From Schizochytrium sp. TIO01 (taxonomy: Eukaryota > Sar > Bigyra > Thraustochytrida > Thraustochytriidae): DNA of 64,000 bases. Numbering within the stretch: the stretch's first letter is position 1; every line of letters starts with the position of its first letter. The stretch is from the NCBI GenBank assembly GCA_004764695.1, contig SMSO01000014.1, forward strand, positions 4,122,845 to 4,186,844. Direction: 5' to 3'. The notes under the pieces were generated by a model, which had not been told where the DNA came from, did no database searches, and was given only the letters and a program-made list of their open reading frames with translations. This document shows, piece after piece, positions 1 through 13,300 of this stretch. The position numbers and the translations under genes were made by a program.

Positions 1-52
1 TATCTCGGATGACCTTCGCGTTCGCAACAACGATGAACTGTGATTTGATCAT
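1..52 (-). CDS. possible 5' end of a minus-strand gene (partial)
   Basis: Reading leftwards from an ATG at 52, the frame is open to the window edge and gives MIKSQFIVVANAKVIRD. A second in-frame ATG at 76 would add eight residues (MISKKRIK). The ATG at 52 is preceded by AAA, a favourable eukaryotic context. The short mixed hydrophobic/charged peptide looks protein-like, but 17 codons are too few to identify a family, and the frame could be open by chance. It would be divergently oriented from the AP2 gene about 2 kb away. Confidence 0.3.
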   Translation of the reverse strand, partial: MIKSQFIVVANAKVIRD

Positions 53-84
53 TTTGATCCTCTTCTTCGAAATCATCAAACAAC

Positions 85-113
85 GAAAGAAAGAAAGAAA
101 GAAAGAAAGAAAG
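85..113. repeat. (GAAA)n microsatellite
   Basis: About seven uninterrupted GAAA units lie directly upstream of the possible minus-strand start at 52-76. On that gene's sense strand the repeat reads as CTTT. Confidence 0.95.
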
Positions 114-903
114 AGCTCGAACTTGGAAAGAGAAGAAGAGGATAGAAAAAGGAAGGAAGAAATTGCTTGCGGGTACTGCGGCGGTTAAGCCTTTCGGTAA
201 GAGTGCCTCTCTGTGGATCACAGAGGGGAAAAACACCGTAGTAGGAGTACTAGGCGAAACTATGTACACACAGCGCCTCAGAGAGAATGAGAGGGAAACG
301 GAGAAAGAACGAAAAAGCGCATATACTTCATTATCATTTATTGAATAAATTAAAAAAAATCAATATTGTTGAGCACATAAATTTCTTTTAATTGTTTGTT
401 TTATAACTTGAACTCATACCAATAAAATAAATGAACTCACCTCAAGAGGACGGCTAGCCACACATAGGCAATACAGTACCACTGAGATGAGCGGCAAGAC
501 TGGGGCTCATGTATGTTATTAATTGAAAATGCTAACTCTAATCTCAGCCATGATCGATGACCGCCTCTCCGATAGCTAATAATAACTAATCAGCACAGAG
601 AAGAGCGGGCGCTTCGCAGTCTCTTCAACGTGTACCCATCGAAGCGCTCGATTGCTCAGAAGTAAACTTCTCCTCGACAGCACAAAACATTAGCAATTCC
701 TGCCTTCTTACCTACCTACCACTCAGCGTAGCTAAGCCTTTCGTAACACTATATATTACGCTAGTGAAGGCTAGTGGGAATGCGGGGAATGATGCGTTGT
801 TTTTTCCCTTGGGTGTTCGCAACGGGGAAGGGCAAAAAGAGTGCTAGAGTGTAGTAGGTGGGTCCTATGGAGTAGGAACTTGAAAAGAAGCTGATTTCTT
901 TCT

Positions 904-934
<31 letters not shown>

Positions 935-2028
935 CTCTTTGTTTGTTTGAAGGTTAAAGAATTGAAAAAACGATTGTTTTGTTGGGTTGAACTTGAAAAT
1001 TAGAAATCGGTTTTGTTTGGATCATCATAGAATAAAAGCGGTAAATGATGAACAGCGAAAAGAGCTGTAATGCAGGAATGCATCGCGATGGTCACCAAAC
1101 TGTGCGCTCAGGGCGTGCGTGGAAAGACGGGAAAGAGCGGCGCTGCTTGAGGACAGGAGCGAAGAAGATATATATACTCTACTCCCTCGAAATTGAAAAC
1201 ACGCAAAGCTATGTATTAATGCTGTTGCTGCCAATCTTGTCTTGTTCTGATTGAAAATCTTTTCCCCTTATTTCAATGTAAATAATGACAATACTAATAA
1301 GAAGATGCGGAAAAGGAGAAATGAAAAAAAGCGATCGATCGTGATAAAAGTAGTAATAAATTTATAAATTCATTTTAAAATAAATAAAAGAGGAAAGAAA
1401 AAAGAAAGAGGAAAAGAAATAAAGAGAAAAACAAAGAGGCCCGTCGAGGCCACCGGCAGACGCGAGCGGCCACGGTCGTCGCGAGCAGAGGCAGGGTTGT
1501 CCGTCGGCGAGCCCCGAGCCCGCACTGGCGCCAGACCCCCTTAAATCCGCCGCACAGGCCGCATATAACCCCGCAAACGCTCCACCCTGTGACAAGGCCC
1601 GGGAATCGTCGATTTGGCGGCGATCTAGGTCCTCCTCCTCCTCCTCTTCTTCTTCTTTTGAAGTGACTCTTTCTCTTACATATACTATAATATTCGTGTA
1701 GCACAAGGCAGTCGCGAGGAGTTCGAGACACAGAACACGAGCACCAAGAGACGCTTTAGAGCACCCCAAAGGTGCTTTGCTTTACAGTCTAAAAGTGAAC
1801 AAATCTCTGATTTAAGGAACTGTTCCGAGGTGTAAACAAAAACAAACTCAGGAGCCGAGTTTCGCTCATCCAGGCAACAACTACGAAGGTCGAATAAGCC
1901 CGACTGCTTTAACGCAAAGAAGCTACGGCTACAGAATTTGGATCAACTTATTCAATCTTGAGGCAAAAGAGATCCGTGGTTTGTTTAATTCGATCGTTGA
2001 TTGAGTTGGATCGACCTGGTCGACCAAG
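114..2028. other. intergenic/5' region upstream of the AP2 gene, no gene seen
   Basis: No frame here looks protein-coding. The stretch holds a TTTC tract at 905-933, a purine-rich run at about 1375-1438 (GAAA/GGAAA-like), a GC-rich patch at 1440-1620, and a CTC/TTC triplet run at about 1629-1660. The last few hundred bases before 2029 are probably promoter and 5' leader of the AP2 gene; no TATA-like element could be assigned with confidence. Confidence 0.7.
905..933. repeat. (CTTT)n microsatellite
   Basis: About seven CTTT units, the reverse complement of the GAAA tract at 85-113. The two lie about 800 bp apart in inverted orientation. Confidence 0.95.
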
Positions 2029-3639
2029 ATGCCGCGTGGAAAAAAGGCTGCAAAGCGGACGGCCTCCGGGCGAGGCCAGATGCAACAGCAGGCAGGTATG
2101 GACCAGATGGACCAGGCTGCACGTAACCAGCATGCCCAATCCCTGCTCCTTCAACAACAAGGCCAACAACAGTCCCCGCAAATGCAGCAGGGCGCACATC
2201 AGCAACACCCAGGCCAACAGCAACAACAACAGCAACACCCGGGCCAGCCGCCCATGCACATGCAGGGACAACATCCTCAGCAATTCATGCATGGAGGCAT
2301 GCCAGGAATGCCTGGGGTCAGCGATAGCATGGAGCCTCCATCGATGGAAAACGGAGCTGCGGGAGCCATGCCTGGAGCACAACCCGATATGAACGGGCGT
2401 CATCCAGGCGTTTCGCCTGCAGAAATGCCGTTCCCATATCCTCCTAACATGATGTATCATTTGATGGGCCACCACATGGCGGGATCTGGAATGTACCCGA
2501 TGATGAACCCCTTGGCAGCTCCTCCTGGCGCATATGGTGCAGCGCCAAATGGCCAGGGCGCGCAAGGTGACCCAGCGCATGCCGCGCACGCAAACCCGCT
2601 CTACCAATCGTACCCGTTTATGCAGCATGGAGGCATGATGGCCAACCCGTACCTTCTGGGACAACATGACGTAGGCAAGAATGGTCAAGGCGGCAAAAAT
2701 AGCGCTGCAGCTGCTGCTACAGCAGCCGCCACAGCCATGAATCCATGGGGAGCCATGATGCCCGGAGGTGCTGCTTTAGCTGCAGGCCGTCCTGGAGCAT
2801 ACCCTTACGGTCATGCGCCGCACCCTGGCTTGGCACATGGCATGGGACTTGGAATGGGAGGCTTTCCTATGGGTATGCAGCAGCCACCACCTGCCGCAGC
2901 CCAGGGAGGTGCATCTCAGCAGCGTAACAAACGCTCAGCGGAAGATGGCGACCGCAAACAGCGGGGCAACAACGTCGGTAATGGTAACAATAGCAGTCGT
3001 CGGAAACGATCCAAGAACGGTAGCAACTCTTCACAATTTCGTGGTGTATCCTGGCACAAGCGCGACCGCCGCTGGATTGCACGTGGCTGGGTCAACAGTA
3101 AAACTGTAAACCTCGGATCTTACATGTGGGAAAAACAGGCTGCTCTTGCTGTGGATTATAAAACTCTCGAGGTTACTCCTGAAGCACAACGTGGAGATGT
3201 ACTGCTCAACTTTTCCACCGTTGAAGAGCGCAAACAGGTTCTCGAGCAGCTCTTGGATAAATCATTCCAGCTTAATCTCACCCACAATCGCACAAGAGGA
3301 GTGCAAGCCGATTTTCAGCCATTTCCTGTCTCCCCGGATTATGCAACCTTCCCCGTTGTTGACCGCATCACAGCACCTGTCGACTCTATCGAGGTGCCCA
3401 AGCATCTGCCTCAGCGCCCTGATATGACGCAGCAACCTCCTCACCCAATGCAGGCCATGGGACACTTTGCACCTGGCCACATGCCGCCCTATTCACACAT
3501 GCACGCTATGGGCATGCATGCCATGGGCCACGGCATGGGGGGATACCCAAACCTCGGTATGGGCCACCCAGGACACATGCCTGGTGCTCTCCCACCGCAC
3601 ATGCAGGACCCTTCAATGATGGGCCAAGCGGATGACTAA
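2029..3639 (+). CDS. AP2/ERF-type DNA-binding domain protein (putative transcription factor)
   Basis: A 536-residue protein with one AP2-type domain at about residues 336-397. It opens QFRGVSWHKRDRRWIARGW, continues with the NLGSYMWEKQAALAVDY stretch and ends LLNF, matching the three-strand sheet plus helix of plant AP2/ERF domains (RGV...W...LG.. EEAA.AYD...LNF). Everything else is low complexity: Q-rich at 20-75, then M/H/G/P-rich to about 290, a basic patch at 300-330 (RKQRGNN, SRRKRSK) that could be a nuclear signal, and an M/H/G/P-rich tail. The start at 2029 is an ATG preceded by AAG and begins with a basic MPRGKKAAKRT. Non-plant AP2 domains occur in apicomplexans and stramenopiles; a role in sequence-specific transcription control is inferred from the domain. 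It converges on the VPS13 gene across about 740 bp. Confidence 0.85.
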   Translation: MPRGKKAAKRTASGRGQMQQQAGMDQMDQAARNQHAQSLLLQQQGQQQSPQMQQGAHQQHPGQQQQQQQHPGQPPMHMQGQHPQQFMHGGMPGMPGVSDSMEPPSMENGAAGAMPGAQPDMNGRHPGVSPAEMPFPYPPNMMYHLMGHHMAGSGMYPMMNPLAAPPGAYGAAPNGQGAQGDPAHAAHANPLYQSYPFMQHGGMMANPYLLGQHDVGKNGQGGKNSAAAAATAAATAMNPWGAMMPGGAALAAGRPGAYPYGHAPHPGLAHGMGLGMGGFPMGMQQPPPAAAQGGASQQRNKRSAEDGDRKQRGNNVGNGNNSSRRKRSKNGSNSSQFRGVSWHKRDRRWIARGWVNSKTVNLGSYMWEKQAALAVDYKTLEVTPEAQRGDVLLNFSTVEERKQVLEQLLDKSFQLNLTHNRTRGVQADFQPFPVSPDYATFPVVDRITAPVDSIEVPKHLPQRPDMTQQPPHPMQAMGHFAPGHMPPYSHMHAMGMHAMGHGMGGYPNLGMGHPGHMPGALPPHMQDPSMMGQADD

Positions 3640-4380
3640 AAGAGTGACTGATTCTAACTCCTCTTTCTCCATCCACCTTGTTTGCTTTGCTTTGCTTCTT
3701 CATTTGTCACTCTTTACTCAAACTGATCTGGACATTTTGCCTCTGAAAATTCAGAACCGGTGCATTCTTCTTTTCTGAGGAGGGTGCTTCCTCGCCCAAT
3801 CTATTTTCAATCAACCAAAATCAAAAGAAAAAATGCACACATATAGCGCGGAAACTGCCACCACGCTCTGCCTTCTGATACACAGCTACATAGCCCTTTT
3901 CCCCAAACAATTTAATCACCAGGGAGGTGGCACACAGACTCATACCCTACTAACTCACACAAGCTGTATCCCAGTTCAATTTGGGATTCTCATTTTTTTT
4001 TTCTCCTCACTACTACTCTTCAATCTTGTGTTCCCAAATCTTATACTGGTTAGGGCTTTCTACATCTTAGATCAAGTCATACAGCAATCTATTCGATCTC
4101 ATCTCACTTGACCAAAATACAAGTCTAGTCATCAAAAACCAATATATTTTAACAATAGAAGTATCACGAAATAATCCATCCTTTATTCTCATATTTTTCA
4201 ACCTCGTCTCTAACTTCAGCAAAGAAAAAGTACAACTCAGCACGTACAAATGAAAAATTCTAAAGATCGATTACCTTCATTAAGATTATGTATTGGAAAT
4301 TCAAGGTTAGCAAACAATGTATACACTTGTAACAACCGCTTCGGTAATTGTTTTTTGCTTCGTTCTCGAGGTAATAATGT
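3640..4380. other. convergent intergenic region between AP2 and VPS13 genes
   Basis: 741 bp holding both 3' ends. It has a short TTTGC repeat (about 3678-3698), T-rich runs and no credible reading frame. Both 3' UTRs and polyadenylation sites should lie here; no defined signal was recognised. Confidence 0.7.
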
Positions 4381-7300
4381 TTAATCAGACGCAGCAAGGT
4401 ACATGCATGCATCTTCAAAAGCAGTTAGCACCAGCTCATATCGTGTATTCGACCCTTCAAGTCGGAATGACATATAGGCACGAATTAAACTGAATAAAAT
4501 CATAGGAGATTCATCAGAAAGTTTTGAGAGAGCTAAAAGTTTTGCCACGCTTTGAACCTGCACTTCCTCACTCTCTTGATATACTAGCTCCTGGATCTTC
4601 ACCCAGCTATTTGTAAGCTCGCGCATGTTGTGGTAGGGTGTCTCTCTCAACCCCACCCGCTGAGATAGCTGAGCAGCAATCTGACGAATTTGCTCCAAAT
4701 TTTCATCAACATTCGAATGATTCAATTGCTCCTTAAAGTGCTTGCATCCCCGGCGCAACTGTATTTCACATTGCTGCATATTACGCTGGTTGCAACGCTC
4801 ACGCCACCGTTGCACCGCCGCCTCCATATTCTGTGTTGTCGGAAGAGTTAAGGATAACATCCACAAGAGTTTTACGCTCACCTGCTCATTCATGGACTCA
4901 AATTCATGTTGCTCAGGTCCAACGAAACACCATTCACCAGTTTTATCCTTGCCAGATGGGGGCGGGGGAGGTGGCACAGAAGATCTCTGCTGCCTCTGCG
5001 TGCCACTGTTAGCGGTTTGTCTTTGTTGTTGATAAGATGACGACACAGGCTTCTCTCGAGTGAACGTTAAGAGTGCCACATGCGTTTGCGAGTGTACCAG
5101 AAGAAGTCGAACCTGAGAATCAACAATATAGTCAGCAGTGAAAACTAAATCTGCAGGTTCTGACTTGTCTGAAGTATATGTATCAATACTTGTGCGCATC
5201 AGCTCAATGGCCTTACGCACCAAACATGTGCGGAAAAGGTCATACACGACGAGTTCCTGGCTACCCTGCACACCACGGAAAAGGCGCTCCGGTCGAGCTC
5301 GCATGTGTACTTGACGTTCCGACTCCAAAAGTTGCTTTGGTTTCGAACGCGCAGCAATGCCTTGCGACGTAGACGCAATAGCACTCGCTACGCCGGAAAC
5401 TGGTTTCGCGAAGAAACCGTACATACCTTCTCCCAGTCCTCCCACGGCATCTTGAACACTTCCCTTGGACAAGCCTTCCATGGGTTTGGATAACAGCCCC
5501 TTAAAGCCACCACGGAAGCCCTCGCTAATTTGCTTGGTGCCTTGCGCAAGCCCTTCTTCAAATCCGCGGGGTTTTGCTGTTCGCGTCTTTTTATAGTCTA
5601 GATCCACCTTTGCGACAGTAGCTCCCAAACTTCCAATAGAAGCGAAAGCTGCTGACACGCGATTTCCTGATCCTAGAGCACTGAGCAGTTCACCAGGATT
5701 ACCTGGCAAGGCGTACCCAATAATCTTGAAAATTCGCTTTTGAATCTGCCCACGATAGTACATACGAATGTCATTCAATAGATTGGCACGGGTACTCGCC
5801 AAGTGAGTCCTCTCAAATGGATCCAAGGTAACTGGTATCCCTTCCACATCTGTAACCTTACTTCGAAAGTAGCTGATACCAAGATCAAGCTGACTAATCT
5901 TGAGTAAATTGACAAAGAGGAATCGCACCCCAGCAGGAGTATTGACTTCAAGACCACGCTCGCATTGAGCATACAAATCCATGCTGGTGTGGGAAAATAC
6001 ATCACGTTTGGAATCTTCTTGAACACTCAGTTTTGGCCCATCGCGATCGGAAACAGATGCACGCTGGGGAGCACTCACCTGTGCTATAACCTCCTTGCAA
6101 GCTGAAACAAAGTCTTCGTCAAGCTGAATATCAAGTTTTGCAAGATCCCATTTCAATGCACGAATATAACGTACAGCAAGCGCTGTATGTTTTTCGCTCA
6201 TTGAAAAAGAGAGAACAGGCTTGAACTTGTTCGTTCTATCTTCCTCCTCGTTGTATGCTCGCTTAAGAAGGTTTGCATAAGTTGGGTCACTCAAGCAATT
6301 GTCAACGCGAAAGCTTTGAAGAATAACATCGAGCTTTCTGTCAAGGTTTGTGTCAACAAATTCGCAGTGAATGCTTGCTGTCACATAAACAAGCTCAGCA
6401 AGAAGGCTGCTTGCCCTGAGAGCCTTTTTATAAATCACTGAGACGCCCAGGTCATTTAGGTCAAAGCTCAGCTTCAAGCGAGTTTGCTCTTGTGTCTCTG
6501 ATGTGGAGACCTCTGAAGATGAACTTGATGATGCTTCAATCGAAGTCTCCGAGATGCGAACAATCCGACTATGCGAATCTACGTCCACAACTACGAAGAC
6601 ATAACGAGCTTCCAAGTTGCGAATGTTGCTCAAAGCGCTTGCAGTAAAGGACACAAGGTTATGCTCATCGGTCTTTGTTGACCAAAGTTGCAGAGTGTCA
6701 GGCTGCGAAGGTTTCGGTGCAAGACATAGTTCATAGGAATCTTCACCGTGCTTGTGACGGCGCACTAAGGCAATATGAAAATCATCTGAAAGCTCCACTG
6801 GGTCTCCCTTGCTTTTCTTCGTGCTCACGAATGCCCACCAAGACAAATTACGAGATGAAGCTTCATCGTCCTCGACCAAGGCCTCATCGTCTCTCTGGAA
6901 GATTCCTCCTTGATCTGTAATACGAGTCCATCCGACCTCTCTTGTGCCTTCAACTCGTGTTAAATGCCGGTTCACACCATCGCTAGTTGTGCAAGTGATT
7001 TGAAAGCGATCACCATAACATAGCACTCGATCTTCGCCAGCCTCTTCGCGCGCTTTGCAGCTTTCCTCGGAGCGGAAAACAATTGCAGACGCCTGACTTT
7101 GGCGCAATCCTAGTGGCCACGAACGTTTTCTGCCTGCCATATCGCTATCATCCAAAACTGACTCAACCATTGGAGGTGGTGCACGAGCTACCCATCTCTT
7201 ACCATGAGGACCATTCAAAAAATGACGCTTGCCAGCCTTGACAACACTTTCTTCAGAGGCAGAGCTTCTATGATTTGTGATTGACTGAGGCGGTAGAGCA

Positions 7301-10300
7301 ATGCGTGTCTCTCCACCAATCTTTGTTAAGTCAACAGTTGCTGTAACATGCTTCTGCGAAGCGTCATATCCTCCAATTTCAATACTGATCAGATGAGGCT
7401 TGCAAGGTTCAGCCCACGCAAAAGGTGCAGTGCCATAAGGTTCCACCTCAAGCATACTGCCCGGATCTACCTTTACATTTTTCTGAACACAGTGCAACCT
7501 TTCCAAGGAAACGTTCTCAATTCGGTACATGGGCTGTGTTTGGCTGTCTGCGCGGAAAACAACCAAAACGGTTGACTCCACAGCGCCGCGCCGCACATCA
7601 ACCACGATTCGTCCTTCGTAACCCGGAATAGAAATGCAAAACTCATCCAAAGTGTGAATGGGGAAAGGCATAGACCAATTAGAAGAGCCAAGCTGAATCT
7701 TCAATAAAGCACTTTCTGGATTGGATAAAGGTTGATGCCACCATAAAGGAGTAGGCTCGCCCGTCACCACAATTGGATCCTGATATGTATCAGCCTGAAT
7801 CACCCTCACAACAGTACCTGACTGGTTTACTAGGACCACGCGGGGTGAAACAGTGCACAATTTAGTCCTTGCTATTGTGGGATGCTCTGAAATTGAGTAG
7901 ACAAGCTCATAAAACGACAGATCGCTACTTTCAGTTGAGCGACGAATAGGAAAAACGTTGCTGGCACCCACAGTAAGACCCAGTTGGCATGGCTCAGACC
8001 ATGCCAAACCATGAGCTGAATTCATTGACGATTTGAGACTCATCCGGCAGGTATCAAAACCAAACAAGCGTGTAGACGTTGATCCGGCTCCATAAGCAGA
8101 CGATGCCATTCCAATGTCAGTAGAACTCTTGTCTTGTGAAACAGGCTTACACCGAGTGCGGACCCAGCGGCGGCGCCTAATAGGACGAGTCCAAGACTCC
8201 TTGGGACTCCAATTTTCAGGCGAGAAACTTGTTGCATACATCCAGCCATCCGCATCAGTGTCTCGAAAGTTTGTGTCAACGACCCATTCCGTTTCCCAAG
8301 ACCACCCAGGTTCATTCATTGGTAAGCGCACCAGCTCACGAGGGCGAGCTTTGTTGCCATCCTTATCACTCCACACGGGGCGTTCTCCAGGTAGCATTTG
8401 TTGACTCCATCCCTGGTGCATAAATTTACGCTGGTTTTCCCATGTCTCTTCCACAACACGACGCACAGAGCCTTCCACAGGCTCGTCGAGTAATTGCATA
8501 GTGTCATCACGAGCGAGGACAAGGTCGAGCCCAGTGCCATTTACAACCCAAAAGGGGGCATACAATGACATGCCATTCTTAGCGACGCGTACAAGAAATT
8601 GTTGAACACGTTGAGAAGTTTTGTCTTGAAGAGAGTACTGGTAAGTACAACGTTGCCCTGTGACAGAGACCCTGCCACCAAAATTGGAAGGGGCATTCAA
8701 GAAGGCAAATTGGACACTTAAGCTCCCAACGTTTTGTGGGTAAAGGGGCCACAAATCTCCAGGTGCGAGATCGCGCTCAGCAAAGAGCTTCATAGGCTGG
8801 TTTTTCTCACGAACTTCCACGAGCTGTACTTTAACTGCAACAGGAAGCTCGTTCTCTATTACTGAAACGGGCTTGAGATGAACACGAACGAGGGGCCGGC
8901 AAGAATTGCGCACAACATCTGCTCGAATCACAACTTCACTGTTCCCTAACGCCATGATTAATTCCTCATCACGAGTATTCTTGGAGTCATATGTTAGAGG
9001 AACCATCGACCACGCGTCGTTCTCAGCGCTCGGGCGACGAACAGCAAGATTATGTTTATCCCAATTTTGGAAGGGTGGCACATGGAAGCGCCGTCCGGGT
9101 TTGATAATGCGAAGCATTTCAGGCTCTCCAGCATTGAACATGGCCATTTCAAGAGGCAAATCACAGTCATTGCAGCAGACCACGCCTGAAGCAATAGTGA
9201 CAACAAAGCCATCACGGCCTTCTTCGTCCTCAGGCGCTTGGTGCTCTACCCATGCACCCCAATGAGCGTTGCCCAGAGGTTGGTCGCGACGGTCAACAAG
9301 GGGAAGCTCTAAGAATTGGTCAACAATCCTGATGTCAACGCGCATGCTTGAGGTCTGCACCTCACCTTCCTTGTGAGGTGGGATTTCCACTTCGCCATTC
9401 ACAAAAACAACTTCATCTGTCTCATTCACAATGGTACAGCGTCGAAAGTTAACGAGCTTTAGCTGTGATGGAGCCGAATCATCATCGCCAGTTACCACCT
9501 CCTGTACCTGGGCAACAAGATCTTCAGTTTCCTCAATGAATCGTCTTAAGTGGTCCACATGCAGATTCAGACGGAGTTCGCGGCTTGATCGAAACCCTAG
9601 CGATAATCCATTGTGAGGTTTCTGCGGGATTGTACTGACATCGCAAGCCAGGTCGCATGGCTCCAAAGCCGGTTCCCACGCCATGTTGTGTGGGTTCAAA
9701 ACACTTAAATCAACATTTTGAACTTGGATTGCGCCATTGAATGCATTACTTGAGATACTCTCTGACGAACCCACCGTTTCTCCGGAAGCAATTGAGTTAT
9801 CTTGAATACGTAAGCGCAAAAACGGAAGTGTGCGGCCATACACAACAGCTTCAAAGCTACTCACTGTTACCTCTACCTGATATTTTGTTCCATCAAAGGC
9901 TTCGAGGTCTGCACTACCGCCAGCTGCTGCAGTAGATGCCGAGGTCTCGGAGATGGACATCGCAGACGTTTGAGAATAGCTCCGTTCCGGCCGTTTTGCA
10001 GCTTCTCTCATAATAGCTCTTTGGACCATTTTGCGTGACGGTAACGAACGAATCATCGAGAGAATTACCTGCCGAAGCCTGGCAACCATTGGAATCTGAA
10101 GCTCCAAAGAAACATCGTTCACGTTCAGCATAAATGAAGACATAAGGCGAACACCGTTGGCCTGATAAATGTTCTTAAGCACCAATATAACACTAGCATC
10201 TTCCACAAGGGAGTGCTGCCGCTCAATCTCCTGATTAGGGCCTAGAGCACAGAGACCACAGCTTGTTTCTGCCACTGTGAGGTGAATCTTTCGAGAAAGT

Positions 10301-13300
10301 TCTGTCTCACTTTCGCTAGTTTCAATCAATGCAATGACCTCAGACCGAATGAGGATCGCAACGCTTGGTACATCTTCGGGGGCAATTTTAACCTCTAGTT
10401 GTTTTAGGCAGATACGGCCTTGCATTTCTCGAGTCATCAGTGCTTCGTTCTTGGCATCCTCCAACTCCCGGTCCAATTCACGCTGAAGTACATTGGCCGT
10501 ACGCAGAGACTCCAAGATCGCCTGAAATTCAAACAATGCACGCAGAAGCTTGGGTTCGTGTGACAATGTGACAGACTCTCCATCAATAAATACCGATGTT
10601 TGATACGTATTACCTTCGACACTTGTGGTATAAAGTACTGATGTCTGAGTGATCTTCGCAACAAGCTTGATAATAGGCTCTTCCTCTTCACGCATACGGA
10701 CATGGCTATCCAGACGTGCAGAAGAGGTTTTCAAGTGCAGTGTGCTGTCTTTGCCATTAAACTCGACATTTAGATCTGCCAATGAGATTGTGGCAAAATG
10801 TTCCACGTCAGTGTCCTCTGTGCCTTGGATGGGAGGCCGTGTAAAATTGAGGCGCGCCTCCTTTGCGTCAACCGCAAGAGATAGCGAGCTACCACCTTCC
10901 GAAGCAAGTTCATATTGCGGTCGAGCACTTGATGCCAACAACAAGTTAGAGTTTAGCGCTGCGTTTAATTGATACAATGATCGGGGGTCAGCACTCAGTG
11001 CAAGGCCGTGCTGCATCGAAAGCTCAATGCGCATAACTTCGGGGTCGGGGAAGTGGATGCGAAGATCTAACGGGAACTTGGTGGATAAAAGTTCTACATC
11101 TTCTACGTGAAGTTTAATTTCTCCATTCTTTTGGACAATCAATGATGCAGAACCAGAGTCAAGCATGAGATTTCCGAGCTTAGGACGATAATTCTCGAGC
11201 TCAAGGCTTAGACCCGGCAGCTCCAAGGCAAATACCGAAGACTCCCCCTGATTGACTTCCTCTTCTTCTTCGTTCTCATGCTCCGTCAAAGTATGCAAGT
11301 CCCCTTGAACAGCATCGGAACCATTGCTGATAAAGAGCTCTTGAATGGCGTTGATAGATGCGAGCAAGGTTCGAATCAATGTTGTCAGGACAGCTTGTGA
11401 AACGGGGGTCAAAAGAAAGTAGGCCTTCGCTATTCCTGTGGCTTTGACACCACTCCCTCCGAGTGAAATTTGAAGAGTTTCCTTTGACTCAGAGTCTGAC
11501 TTGCAGACAAAAAGAGAGTTGGATCGTGTAGCCTCTTCCACAGATAAATTGTCATCCTCATCCCACATACAAACGTCTCCTAAGCTAATAAAGTCCCCTT
11601 GGTAAGTGATATTGCGAGCAATGAAGACGTTACCACCTTCATTGGACACATCACGTGTAACTACACGTACTTGTGTTACTACAACGCGCAGGGGTTCACT
11701 ACTAGGTTTTGCGTCATTTGGAGATGCAATCGCACTTTCTTCGGTCTGAGTACTGGATGCAGCAGGTCCAGCAGGTCCAGCGAGTTCGACCAGAGCTCGC
11801 GCAACATTGGTTAACGTGTGTGCCAGTCGCCGAGTCTCTGGGTTTAAAATTGCCTCTACACGGTCAACGACCACACCTGAGCTAGCTTCATAGCGCACAT
11901 CAGCTACAGACAGGATCTCATGTTTCCCGTCGAGCAAGAGGCTGATTTTCTCCAAATGGACGCCTTTTTTATCCGTACGAAGACCACTGGCATGGGCTTC
12001 GCAAGAAGGGCCATCAGCAGCAAGGAATTGAACAACAAATGGAGCATCAGGTCTCCGCAGTTTAATCTCCAAGGCAGACGATGTTGGAGGCTGTGCAGAA
12101 ACGGGTTGAGAAGATCTAGACTGTACTTTGGCTGGTGAAGAGGCCTGGCCAAACGATGAATACGAACTCATAGATGAAGCCCGTCGGCGGAGAGACCTCA
12201 CCGGTTTTGCAGAGTCCGCAAAGAGATCATCTGGGGGCCTGAATTCTAAGAGTGCACGGAACGCCTTTTGATCCAAAACAAGGTGGATCGGGTCTACCTC
12301 AACGATTGTGCCGTGCTCGGCTGTCCACTCTATCGAAAGCACATCTTCTTTGCTACCCTGCTGATCAGCAGACAGAAAGAGGATATCTCGCTCTGCAGAT
12401 GAGGCGCGCAGTTTATGGACTCGTGCATGTACCGCCGAAGTCGTATATTGGGCATCAACAGAGTTGATTTCGCATCCAAGAATAAGATAGGGAGGTGGAG
12501 GAGGGTTGGAGGTACCTTCATCATCTCGAAGGAACTTCACCTCAAGCTTCTCGGCAGAAAATTCATAGCGTACTTCAGGGCGGCTGGCCCCAATGCCGTT
12601 ATCCTGCAAGGCGTATGTGTTTGCGTTACTTTCCACAGGGTCTCCAGAAACGGCATCTACAGGCATAGCCTCTGCATAGGGACTATCCAGAGCCTTTGAT
12701 GAAGAAGAGGGCGTCGTAGAGGCCGAGATTGTCTTGGAAAGGTGCGCAGCAGTGCGATATATACCTTGTACAAAAGCAGTAGGCACATTGACGCATACTG
12801 CTCCAACCTTAAGACTCATTGTTTGTGAATACCCTTCGAAAATCGGCGACTGTGACTTGGTCGTCTGTACCTTGAGCTTGACGAGGTCCGAACCTTCTTG
12901 AGGGGACCAGACATCTCGTTCACTTTGATGATCCTTAATCATGAAGGAACCAGCTTCGAATTCAAGAGAAGTATCGAAAGTCCTCTGGATGTATGTTGCT
13001 GTGAGCTTTTCGAGAGAGACAGTGGCCTTAGTGTTTGGCAAGTCGCATTTGATGGAAGTTTCTCCAAGGTTGGCTCGCAATCGGAACGCCACACGGCTTG
13101 CGATTCGATTGAGGATAGCTAGATCCTCGGGCCAGTCAGTCGGCTCACTATGATCATCAGCAGAACCAGACTGGTCTTCTAATCTTTTCGTGCGGACTCC
13201 AGCGACAGCTGCTGCAGGTGCAGATGTTGTGGGATCGTCTACGCTGGCAGCGAGAATAGGTTTTGCAATAGCCAAAAGAGCATCGACAGCATCAGAGTTC

